A DNA stretch of 64,000 nucleotides from Ensifer adhaerens (lineage in GTDB: Bacteria > Pseudomonadota > Alphaproteobacteria > Rhizobiales > Rhizobiaceae), in the NCBI RefSeq assembly GCF_002940685.1, contig NZ_PNFP01000003.1, forward strand, positions 248,001 through 312,000, read 5' to 3'. The translations under genes and the position numbers were made by a program. Positions 43,720 through 52,186 of this stretch are shown here, in pieces. The stretch's first letter is position 1. The number at the start of each line of letters is the position of its first letter. The notes below the pieces were generated by a model. The model was not told the origin of the DNA and searched no databases. It worked only from the letters and a program-made list of their open reading frames with translations.

Positions 43720-44889
43720 ATGGTCAGCCGGTCAGGTATCACGTTTCGTATCGCCGTCGTTCTTCTCTCGATCGCCGCGATCGGGTTCGTGGTCACGCGT
43801 AAACCCGCCCCGACGGAAGCGAAATTGCCCGGCAGCGCCGCCGCAAGCGCAAGGCATGGCGGCGCGGTGTCCGTGCAGACGGCGATGGTCACGCTTAAGG
43901 ACGTCCCTGTCGTCGTCCATGCCCTCGGCAACGTTCAGGCTCCCGATACCGTGGAAGTGGGCGCGCGCATTGCGAGCCAGATCACCGCCATCCGCGTCAA
44001 GGACGGGCAGATGGTCAAGGCGGGCGACCTGTTGTTCACGCTCGACGACCGCGCGATAAAGGCCGGGCTCGCTCGTGACCAGGCGATCGTCGCCAAGGAT
44101 ACAGCGCAGCTTGCCGACGCCAACACGGAACTCGAGCGTGCCAAAACCTTGCGCGACGACAAGACCGGCACCCAGCAAAGCTATGACACCGCTCTCTCGC
44201 TGCAGCAGGCGGCGCAGGGGACCCTGGATGCCGATCGCGCCACCGTGGATGCCGATCAGGTTACGCTAAGCCTGACCGAGATCACCGCGCCGATCGGTGG
44301 ACGCCTGGGCGCCGTGCAGGTCGCGCTCGGCGACCTCGTCGGTCAATCGGGCGCAACATCGAACAATCTGGTGACGATTACGGCGATCGACCCGATCGAC
44401 GTGACGTTCCGCCTGCCGGAAGAGCGCTTGCAGACGTTCAAGGATCTGATTGATCGCGGGACGCCTCCAGCGGTTCGTGCGAGGTCGAGCGGCACGCAAA
44501 CGGTGATCGGCGAAGGCGTACTCGATTTCATCGATTCCGCCGTCGATACCGCATCCGGCACCATCGCCATGCGCGCGACCTTCCCCAATGCCACGCAAAG
44601 GCTCTGGCCGGGCCAGTTCGTGGATGTCGATATCGATCAGGCGCAACTGCATCAGGCGCCTGTTATCCCGAGCGTTGCAGTCCAGCCGGGACAGGACGGC
44701 CCCTTCGTCTTCCATGTGAAGCATGACAACACAGTCGAGACCCGCGCCGTGTCCGTGCTGGCCGACGACGGCAAGGAGGCCGCCATCGGCACGGGCCTTG
44801 GCGCCGGTGACCGGGTCGTCGTCGAAGGGCAGGCGCGCCTGAAACCGGGGGACGTCGTTGTCGCGGCCGGCGGGGCTGCGACAGATTAG
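43720..44889 (+). CDS. RND efflux pump, periplasmic adaptor (HlyD/MFP family)
   Basis: 389 residues. N-terminal membrane anchor (ITFRIAVVLLSIAAIGFVV), lipoyl/barrel-sandwich parts (VEVGARIASQITAIRVKDGQMVKAGDLLFTLDDR), a coiled-coil hairpin (residues about 110-180), and a beta-barrel (EITAPIGGRLGAVQVALGDLVGQ). MdtA/AcrA type. The start at 43720 has GGAGG upstream. The permease gene follows after 29 bases. No outer-membrane channel gene is beside it. Confidence 0.92.
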   Translation: MVSRSGITFRIAVVLLSIAAIGFVVTRKPAPTEAKLPGSAAASARHGGAVSVQTAMVTLKDVPVVVHALGNVQAPDTVEVGARIASQITAIRVKDGQMVKAGDLLFTLDDRAIKAGLARDQAIVAKDTAQLADANTELERAKTLRDDKTGTQQSYDTALSLQQAAQGTLDADRATVDADQVTLSLTEITAPIGGRLGAVQVALGDLVGQSGATSNNLVTITAIDPIDVTFRLPEERLQTFKDLIDRGTPPAVRARSSGTQTVIGEGVLDFIDSAVDTASGTIAMRATFPNATQRLWPGQFVDVDIDQAQLHQAPVIPSVAVQPGQDGPFVFHVKHDNTVETRAVSVLADDGKEAAIGTGLGAGDRVVVEGQARLKPGDVVVAAGGAATD

Positions 44890-44918
44890 GTTTTGCCGAT
44901 CATTCGGGAGTGCGTGAG

Positions 44919-47900
44919 ATGCCGCTGTCCGAGTTCAGTATCCGCCGTCCGATCGCGACTGTGTTGTTGTCGGTCGCGCTCATCCTTGCAGGCGTTTTCA
45001 GCTATTTCGCCCTGCCGATCGCCGCGCTTCCGCGCACGGATTTCCCTGTGATCAATGTCTCCGCCGCGTTGCCTGGCGCCTCGCCCGAGACCATGTCGAC
45101 TTCGGTCGCCATTCCTCTGATCAAGCAGTTCGCCACCATCGCCGGGATCGACACGATTTCGACGACGAATGCACTCGGCTCGACCTCGATATCGATCGAG
45201 TTCGTGCTCGGGCGCAACATCGATGCCGCTGCCGCCGACGTGCAGGCGGCCATCACCAGGACGCTCAGGCTGCTGCCGCAGGACATGCCCGCTCCGCCAA
45301 GCTACCGCAAGGTCAACCCGGCGGACGCACCGGTTCTGCTCCTGGCGCTGAAGAGCAGCACGGTGCCGCTCACCGACCTCGACGCGATCGCGCAGCAGGT
45401 GATTTCGCCGACCCTGTCGGTGCTCGACGGTGTGGCGGAAGTCTCTATCTTCGGCAGCCAGCAATATGCCGTGCGGATTCAGATGCACCCTGACGCGCTT
45501 GCCGCGCGCGGTATCTCCGTCGACCAGCTGAAGGGAGCGGTTGCGGCGGCGAACGACAATTCGCCGCTCGGCACTGCGCAGACCAGCGATCGCCAGGCAG
45601 CGATCGTTGCCGACACGCAGCGCATGAATGCCGCCAGCTTCGCCGACATCATCGTCAAGAGCGTCGATGGCAAGTCCGTGCGGCTCGGCGATGTCGCAAC
45701 CGTGATCGATTCCGTTGCCAACAACCAGACGGCAAGCTGGCACGACGGCTCGCGGGCGATCATCCTGGCGATCCAGCGTCAGCCGGATGCGAACACCGTT
45801 GAAGTCGTCGACCGGGTACAGGCGCTGCTGCCGTCGCTTCGTCAGTCGCTTCCGGCCTCCGCCTCCATCGAAACGCTCAGCGACCGGTCGATCTCGATCC
45901 GCGGGGCGGTGCACGACGTTCAGTTCACGCTGATCCTCACCGTCGGCCTTGTGGTTCTCGTCATCTTTGCCTTCGTTCGCCGCCTCTGGGCGACGCTCAT
46001 TCCGGCGCTCGCGGTTCCCATCTCGATTATCGCCACCTTTGCGGCCATGTATCCGCTTGGCTTTTCGATCGACAACATCTCGCTGATGGCGCTCACGCTT
46101 TCCGTCGGACTTGTGGTGGACGACGCCATCGTCATGCTGGAAAACATCGTGCGGCACATGGAAGCGGATGGCATCGATGCCTTCTCGGCGGCACTCATCG
46201 GCTCGCGCGAAATCGGCTTTACCATCGTCGCGATCTCCCTGTCGCTCGTCGCGGTGTTCATTCCGGTGCTTTTGATGGGTGGGGTGATCGGCCGCATTCT
46301 CAACGAGTTTGCGATCGTCGTCACCGTTGCCATCCTCGCTTCCGCCTTCGTTTCGCTGACCCTGACGCCGATGCTTGCGGCGCGGCTTCCGGCCCGGGCC
46401 GACAGGGGAGGGAGCGTGCGTTGGCCCCAGCGCCTGGATCTTGCCTTCGAGCGCGGATTCGATGGGCTGCTGCGCGCCTATGAACGGCTGCTCGCGATCT
46501 GTATGAAAGAGCGCGCGCTGATGCTTCTGCTCTTCCTGTTTACCGTCGTCATCACCGGCTACCAGATCGCCACGATCCCAAAGGGGTTCTTCCCACAGGA
46601 GGATATCGGCCAGCTACAGGTTACGACCCAGGCCCGCCAGGATATTTCCTTTGCCGCTATGTCGAAGCTCCAGTCCAATGTGGAGGCCGTCTTTGCCGGC
46701 TCGCCCTACGTTGCCCATGTGGCAAGCACAATCGGTTCGGGCGGTACGTCGAGCGCACTCAATTCCGGCCGGCTGTTCGTGGAGTTGAAGCCCAAGGGCG
46801 AGCGTCCGCCGCTCGAAGCCGTCCTTGCGGATTTGCGCCGGAAGCTGGCGGCGATCCCCGGCATCCAGGCCTTCATGTCGCCGGTCCAGAACCTTTCGGT
46901 CGGATCGCGCGCCTCCGCCAGCCAGTATCAGCTGGTGCTTCAGAGCCTCGATCAGCCGCTGATGAACGAATGGGCCTTGAAGCTTCACGATGCCATGAGC
47001 GCGGACCGGACCTTTTTCACCGACGTCAACAGCGACCTTCAGATCAACGCGCCACAAACACGACTGGTGGTCGACCTCGACAAGGCGGCAACGCTCGGGG
47101 TCGATGCGAGCGAACTGCGCAGCACGCTCTATGGCAGTTTCGGTACCGAGCAGATCTCGACGATCTATACGGCGGGCGACAGCTACGAAGTGATCCTGGA
47201 GCTGGATCCCTCAATGCAGTGGTCGGCGGACCGATTCGACGAACTGCGTGTCGGCAGTGCCAGTGGCGGCCTCGTGCCGCTCGGGGCCTTCGCCCGTGTC
47301 GAGACCGTGTCCGGGCCGCTCACCATCAACCAGCTGGGCCAGCTGCCAGCCGTCACGCTGTCCTTCAATCTGCCGGCCCAGGTCGCCCTCGGCGACGCGC
47401 TTGCGGAGGTCGATCGCCTCAAGGCACAAATCGGCATGCCGTCTGGCGTGACGACCCGCAATTACGGCACCACGCAGCTGTTCGAGGACGCAGCCGCCAA
47501 CCAGGGCCTTCTGGTCCTGGCCGCGATCGTCGTCATCTACCTTGTGCTCGGCATCCTCTATGAAAGCCTCATTCATCCGCTGACCGTGCTTTCCGGCTTG
47601 CCGTCCGCGATATCCGGGGCGCTCCTTGCCATCTCTTTCGGCGGCTTCGATCTTTCGATCATTGCCATTGTCGGCGTGCTGATGCTGATCGGCATCGTCA
47701 AGAAGAATGCGATTATGATGATCGACGTCGCGCTGACGCTGCAGCGCTCCGGCGCGCCGGCCCCCGAGGCCATTCACACGGCCTGCTTGATGCGCTTCCG
47801 CCCGATCATGATGACCTCCGTCGCCGCGATCATGAGCACGCTGCCGATCGCGATCGGCTCCGGCGCGAGCGCTGAACTGCGTCAGTCGCTCGGTGTCGCA

Positions 47901-48071
47901 GTCGTCGGCGGCCTCATGGTGTCGCAGCTCGTGACCCTCTTCGTGACGCCCGTCATCTATCTGTACATGGACGATGTCACGCGGGTTGCCTCCCGCCTTT
48001 TTCGCCGGGGACTGCGGATCACACGGGGCAAGCGACCGGCCGAGGCCAGCGATCCACCAGAGCGCGGTTAG
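44919..48071 (+). CDS. RND efflux pump, inner-membrane transporter (AcrB/MdtBC family)
   Basis: 1050 residues. N-terminal SIRRPIATVLLSVALILAGVFSYFALPIAALPRTDFPVI, TM4 proton-relay pattern VGLVVDDAIVMLEN, and a closing TM region with LMLIGIVKKNAIMMID. Two large periplasmic loops follow the family layout. The ATG at 44919 has GGGAG 8 bases upstream; a GTG at 44910 in frame is less likely. The 3' end overlaps the convergent GST gene by 4 bases. Confidence 0.94.
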   Translation: MPLSEFSIRRPIATVLLSVALILAGVFSYFALPIAALPRTDFPVINVSAALPGASPETMSTSVAIPLIKQFATIAGIDTISTTNALGSTSISIEFVLGRNIDAAAADVQAAITRTLRLLPQDMPAPPSYRKVNPADAPVLLLALKSSTVPLTDLDAIAQQVISPTLSVLDGVAEVSIFGSQQYAVRIQMHPDALAARGISVDQLKGAVAAANDNSPLGTAQTSDRQAAIVADTQRMNAASFADIIVKSVDGKSVRLGDVATVIDSVANNQTASWHDGSRAIILAIQRQPDANTVEVVDRVQALLPSLRQSLPASASIETLSDRSISIRGAVHDVQFTLILTVGLVVLVIFAFVRRLWATLIPALAVPISIIATFAAMYPLGFSIDNISLMALTLSVGLVVDDAIVMLENIVRHMEADGIDAFSAALIGSREIGFTIVAISLSLVAVFIPVLLMGGVIGRILNEFAIVVTVAILASAFVSLTLTPMLAARLPARADRGGSVRWPQRLDLAFERGFDGLLRAYERLLAICMKERALMLLLFLFTVVITGYQIATIPKGFFPQEDIGQLQVTTQARQDISFAAMSKLQSNVEAVFAGSPYVAHVASTIGSGGTSSALNSGRLFVELKPKGERPPLEAVLADLRRKLAAIPGIQAFMSPVQNLSVGSRASASQYQLVLQSLDQPLMNEWALKLHDAMSADRTFFTDVNSDLQINAPQTRLVVDLDKAATLGVDASELRSTLYGSFGTEQISTIYTAGDSYEVILELDPSMQWSADRFDELRVGSASGGLVPLGAFARVETVSGPLTINQLGQLPAVTLSFNLPAQVALGDALAEVDRLKAQIGMPSGVTTRNYGTTQLFEDAAANQGLLVLAAIVVIYLVLGILYESLIHPLTVLSGLPSAISGALLAISFGGFDLSIIAIVGVLMLIGIVKKNAIMMIDVALTLQRSGAPAPEAIHTACLMRFRPIMMTSVAAIMSTLPIAIGSGASAELRQSLGVAVVGGLMVSQLVTLFVTPVIYLYMDDVTRVASRLFRRGLRITRGKRPAEASDPPERG

Positions 48072-48745
48072 GCACTTGCCTGTCCGTTCCGCCCGTCTGC
48101 CTGATGAGCCGATGTGAAGACCGCAAGCTGCGCGTCGAATGCGCGCCTGTAGGCTGGACGCGCCTTGCCGCGCGCGACGTAGGCCGAAAGGCTCGGATAC
48201 TCGCCGAGCAGGCCTGAGCTTTCCAGGCGGCGCAGTACTGTCACCATCATGAGGTCACCGGCGCTGAACGCGCCATCGAGCCACTCGGCATCGGCGAGCC
48301 ATCTGGACAACTGGGTCAGCCGGAAGCGGATGCGATCTTCGAGCATCAGGAGACGCTCCTCATACCAGGCCTTGTCCCGCTCCAGATAGGTCGTTGCCTC
48401 GCGCTCGACGATCGGCGGTTCGACCGTGTTGAGCGCGGCAAACATCCAGGCGATCGCGCGTGCCCGGGCACCGGGGTCACGCGGAAGCAGGCCGGCATGA
48501 CACTCCGCAATATGCAAAACGATGGCGCCGGTTTCGAACAGGGCAAGATCGCCTTCCTCATAGGTCGGGATTTGCCCGAAAGGCTGGAGCGCGGTGTGGG
48601 CGGGCTCCTTCATCGTCTTGAAGGTCACGAGGCGGACCTCATAGGGCTGCCCCACTTCTTCGAGCGCCCAGCGAACGCGCATGTCGCGTGCGAGACCTCG
48701 GCCTCGATCGGGCGACTTTTCAAAGGCGGTAATGGTGATCGTCAT
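48068..48745 (-). CDS. Glutathione S-transferase family protein
   Basis: 225 residues. Thioredoxin-fold N-domain (DMRVRWALEEVGQPYEVRLVTFKTMKEPAHTALQPFGQIPTYEEGDLALFETGAIVLHIAE) and an all-helical C-domain. The start at 48745 has GGAGG 7 bases upstream; a longer in-frame reading to 48802 lacks support. Convergent with the RND permease, 4-base overlap. Confidence 0.93.
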   Translation of the reverse strand: MTITITAFEKSPDRGRGLARDMRVRWALEEVGQPYEVRLVTFKTMKEPAHTALQPFGQIPTYEEGDLALFETGAIVLHIAECHAGLLPRDPGARARAIAWMFAALNTVEPPIVEREATTYLERDKAWYEERLLMLEDRIRFRLTQLSRWLADAEWLDGAFSAGDLMMVTVLRRLESSGLLGEYPSLSAYVARGKARPAYRRAFDAQLAVFTSAHQADGRNGQASA

Positions 48746-48984
48746 CTTGTCCTCCACAGATTGCCTGTCTTGAAGACGATTGGTCGACCGGGGCCCCGAC
48801 ATCTGTATTTATCGTCCAGCCGCAGGATTGGATTCACTGTGGCGGCCGTATGCATGATGGGCTCTGTCGAGGCAGCAGAACAGGCTTCAGCCTGAACAAA
48901 ACATATCCCCCATCGAGATTAGGCAGATGTCATAGCCCAAATGGACAGCTTGTTCCGACAGGATGTCCGCATTATAAATGTATC

Positions 48985-49126
48985 ATAAACGTAATTGTCG
49001 AGCGCGATTGAAGTTGATGCCGGCAATTACGTATCGCTTTCGACTTTTGACCATGGATGTATTGGCAGAAGCCTTGAGGGCGAAAAAGAAAAGAAGGCCG
49101 GGGCCAGCGCGCTCCGGCCTTTTTTA
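48985..49126 (+). ncRNA. Candidate small RNA of about 140 bases
   Basis: Upstream: TTGTTC at 48950-48955 and TATAAA at 48973-48978 with a 17-base spacer. Downstream: the terminator at 49094-49126. No ribosome site or short reading frame ends before the terminator. The exact 5' end is an estimate. No family is recognised. Confidence 0.4.
49094..49126 (+). terminator. Intrinsic terminator (8-bp stem, T6)
   Basis: AAGGCCGG (49094-49101) and CCGGCCTT (49114-49121), 12-base loop, T-run at 49120-49125. A-rich sequence before the stem could make it work in both directions, so it might also end the decayed minus-strand permease transcript. Confidence 0.85.
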
Positions 49127-49315
49127 CTTGTCTCCCGCCGCCGCGTCATTTCGGACTGATTGGTGCCTGCGGGCACCCGCCGCGGTCACGCATTGTTCCT
49201 GCTCCACCGGGGTTAATCCAGGAGTAGGTTTCCCCGTTTCGTCCTGTGGATGTTCGCGTCCCGTTCGGGCGCGTTTATTAAAAATGTCTGCGTCGGGTTC
49301 CGAAGTGCGGCGCGC

Positions 49316-49846
49316 CTAGGGGCTGCTATGCCGTGCCATCAGCTTGGCCTGAAGCACGACCACGACGAGCAGGAAGGCGCCGCGGATAACGGACTGCCAA
49401 TAGGCGGAAAGCGAGATCCAGCCAAGACCGTTTTCGAAGTTCAGGATGTTGAATACCATGGCGAGCAGCAGAGCGCCTGCCAAGGTGGCGCCGACAGAGC
49501 CTGAGCCGCCTGACAGCAGCGTGCCGCCGACCACCACCGAGGCGATCGCGAAGAGCTCCCAGCCGACGCCTTCGGCGGGTTGCCCGGCGCCGAATTGCGA
49601 GGCGAGAATGACGCCGGCAAGCGCGCGCTCGACCTTCAGGCCCATCAGTCCGGCCGTCGCCTCGCCGTCGCCGATCGCCAGGATGTGGCGGCCGATCGGG
49701 AGCTTCTCGAGCACGAGCCAGCCGAGCACATAGGCTGCAAGCGCGATCCAGGCGGGAATGGGGAAGCCCAGGAGCTTAAGAGTTGTAAGCCGGTGCGAAT
49801 CTGCGGTGAAAGACGCGATGGAGAGGCGTAGCAGCACCGCCGTCAC
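49316..49846 (-). pseudogene. Sugar ABC transporter permease remnant (RbsC/YjfF type), truncated and internally deleted
   Basis: 176 residues remain of a permease usually about 320-340 long. The part from LLGFPIPAWIALAAYVLGWLVLEKLPIGRHILAIGDGEATAGLMGL to the C-terminus is clear, but after GLKVER about 13 residues of a membrane segment are missing, in frame, before ALAGVILASQFGAGQP. The N-terminal half is gone. The C-terminal part ending FLLVVVVLQAKL is intact. No binding protein or ATPase gene is nearby. A rearrangement scar is the simplest reading. Confidence 0.8.
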
Positions 49847-50226
49847 AGAAAGAATGACGATGGCATCAAGCCTGGTCGGCGGACGTACCGCTTTTCGACG
49901 GCCGTCGGCGACCGAAACCTCTTGACCTGCCCTTGAAACGGAGAATCATCTGCTCAGAATACTGCCGATCCGACGACACGCCTTGCTTAGGGATGGTGGA
50001 GGCCTGCAGCAGTGGAGGTATGTTGGGGATGGCCCCGGTTCGCATCGCCATTGTGCTACCGCAACGTCGTGCCAAGTTACGATCGGAGCAAGTGCGGGTG
50101 GAGAAAAGATCGCATGAACAGATCCGCAATGACTACCTTCATGCACGAGCGAATCCACAGCCGGGCGAACGACGGTCGGCCGGACACCTAGCCTTCACGA
50201 GCTGCGCAAGAAGGGGGTGGTAGTTC
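49847..50226. other. 380-base region, no supported gene
   Basis: Follows the broken end of the permease remnant. Open frames exist on both strands, but none shows a recognisable domain or a convincing ribosome site. Bases near 49870-49900 still read in the permease frame (RPPTRLDAIVILS-like) but do not match the family. Possibly decayed DNA at a junction. No insertion-sequence ends are visible. Confidence 0.5.
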
Positions 50227-51948
50227 ATGAACGAAAAAGCACCAGAGATTGGATCCGCTTTACTTGTCGCCCCGACTGCCTCCAGTTTCCAGCCGCTCAA
50301 CGCCGCCGAAGCAAAGGTCCTTGCCCACTTGCAACTCGGCAATTTCGACAGGTTGGGCAACGGCTTGCTGCCGAAACCGGGAGACACCGATCGCATCGTG
50401 CGCGCAGATTTTCTGCGCCTGCTCATTCTTGGCAAGGACGACCTGTGCCTTCACGAGAAGGGGCTGCGGCTGAGCGGTGCTTGGATTACCGGTCTTCTCG
50501 ACCTTGAAGGTTGTCGAATTCCCCGTGACTTAGGTCTGAAGGATTGTCACTTCGAAGCCTCCCCGGTGTTGAACTCCGCCATTATCGACAACCTGTTTCT
50601 GGATGGCTCGATCTTGCCAGGCCTGCAGGCCGAACGGCTCGAGGCGCGTGGCTGCCTTTCCCTTCGCAGCACAACGATAATGGGCGAAATCCGGCTCACG
50701 GGCGCGCGCATAGGCGGCAACATTGAGGCGGACGGCGTGTCGATTTCAACGCCAGGGATCGCGGTCGATGCCGGTGGCCTGGAAACCCGAGGTGGCATCC
50801 TCTTGCGTGGTGCGGTTGTGCGCGGAGGGATCAATCTTTCGATGGTTCACCTCGGCGGGGACCTCAACGCGACCGGTGCGTGCATCGATCGCCCGGGCGA
50901 AGTCGCCTTGAACGGCGACGCGATGGTGGCAGGGGGAGACCTGGCTTTGCGGGGCGCGACCATCACCGGCGAAGTCCGCGTGGTGGGCGCTCGTGTGGGC
51001 GGAGACGTGGATTGCACCTCGGCTTCGCTCTCGCAGCCCGAAGGTCATGCACTGAGCCTCAATCGGACGACGATTGCTGGCGCGTTCTTCCTGCGGCAGA
51101 ACGCGTCCGTAGTCGGTACACTCGACCTCACGGCCACGACAATGGGGGCGATCGATGACGAACAGGCAAGCTGGCCAGAGCGCGGTGATCTGTTGTTGAA
51201 CCGGTGCCAATACGGCGCCTTCATCGGCGGACCGGTCGATGCGGTAAGCCGGCTGGACTGGTTGTCACGGCAAACTCCTTATCAATGGCAGGCGGATTTC
51301 TGGCCGCAGCCTTACGAGCAGCTCTCGATGGTGCTGCGAGAGATGGGACACGAGGAGGATGCCCGCGCCGTTCTTATCACCAAGGAACGCCTGCAACGGC
51401 GTGCGCGCCGGGCCCGGACCCGAAATCCGGTGATGCGTGCGGTGCTGCGCGCCATTGACGCTCTACTGGCCGGAACCCTCGGCTATGGGCGCCAGCCGTT
51501 GCGAGCGCTGGTTTGGCTCACGTTTTTCTGGGTGATTGGCGCGGGCGTGTTTGCTGTCGCCTATCAGAATGGCGCGATGAAGCCGAGCAGCCCAGTTATC
51601 CTACGGTCGCTTGAATGGACAATGTGCGATATTGAGCAGGGCGAAAGCCGTTACATGCCCTCAAGTGGACAGATACTGGCGGGACGGGCGAATGCCGGGG
51701 AGAACCAGCTCTCTTGTTTTCGCAACCAGCCGGAAGCTGCCAGTTATCCGGAATTCAATCCGATGATGTATTCACTGGATGTTCTTTTGCCGGTGCTGTC
51801 GATCGGGCAGAAAGACTTCTGGCGAGCCAACTCATTGAAGCCTACAGGCGCATTCACTTTGAAATACTACTTTTTTCAGTCGGTGATAGGTTGGGCCTTA
51901 AGCCTGCTGGCCGTCGCCGGATTCTCGGGATTGGTCAAATCGAAATAG
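50227..51948 (+). CDS. Beta-helix-like repeat domain fused to a membrane domain, function unknown
   Basis: 573 residues. Residues about 75-320 are a run of short strands with a repeated pattern such as GEIRLTGARIGGNIEADGVSI and GGDLALRGATITGEVRVVGARVGGDVD, typical of a right-handed parallel beta-helix (pentapeptide/bactofilin-like). A basic stretch (ERLQRRARRARTRNP, about 385-400) leads to a membrane segment (RALVWLTFFWVIGAGVFAVAYQ). Then comes a loop with Cys467 and Cys497, which could form a disulfide outside the membrane, and a last membrane segment near 545-568. The helix would face the cytosol by the positive-inside rule. I do not know the function. GGGGG lies about 8 bases before the ATG. 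Confidence 0.8.
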   Translation: MNEKAPEIGSALLVAPTASSFQPLNAAEAKVLAHLQLGNFDRLGNGLLPKPGDTDRIVRADFLRLLILGKDDLCLHEKGLRLSGAWITGLLDLEGCRIPRDLGLKDCHFEASPVLNSAIIDNLFLDGSILPGLQAERLEARGCLSLRSTTIMGEIRLTGARIGGNIEADGVSISTPGIAVDAGGLETRGGILLRGAVVRGGINLSMVHLGGDLNATGACIDRPGEVALNGDAMVAGGDLALRGATITGEVRVVGARVGGDVDCTSASLSQPEGHALSLNRTTIAGAFFLRQNASVVGTLDLTATTMGAIDDEQASWPERGDLLLNRCQYGAFIGGPVDAVSRLDWLSRQTPYQWQADFWPQPYEQLSMVLREMGHEEDARAVLITKERLQRRARRARTRNPVMRAVLRAIDALLAGTLGYGRQPLRALVWLTFFWVIGAGVFAVAYQNGAMKPSSPVILRSLEWTMCDIEQGESRYMPSSGQILAGRANAGENQLSCFRNQPEAASYPEFNPMMYSLDVLLPVLSIGQKDFWRANSLKPTGAFTLKYYFFQSVIGWALSLLAVAGFSGLVKSK

Positions 51949-52186
51949 GCACATCGCTTGCTCTCGACGCGACCCGCCTTAGGCTAAAGTCCGATCGTGA
52001 TCGTGACGCCCTGCAGCAATCCGAGCGGCGATTAAACAGATGCCACGCTATCGAGCGTTTTGGCTGGACGAGAAAAGGCCGCGGCCGTGCTTTGATTGTT
52101 GTTGTACTAATCGTTCCTTGGAGCGGCCGGTACTCAAGCAGCCGCAGCAAGGGCATATCCCGGCCGACTTTGTATTCCCGCAAAGC

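Larger units (their letters stand above)
48746..49315. other. 570-base region without a protein gene; holds a candidate small RNA
   Basis: Between the GST gene and a decayed permease gene. The first part is AT-richer and unremarkable. A promoter-like pair at 48950-48978 and a strong intrinsic terminator at 49094-49126 mark a possible small transcript. No conserved protein is visible; an open frame over the area runs straight through the terminator. Confidence 0.55.

Noticed and set aside
48978-49319. A 113-codon protein gene in the gap after the GST gene
   Set aside because: The frame runs straight through an intrinsic terminator, has no ribosome site, and its composition is unlike nearby genes.
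49933-50223. A 96-codon gene before the beta-helix protein
   Set aside because: No family, no ribosome site, and frames of similar length exist on the other strand. Treated as unassigned sequence.
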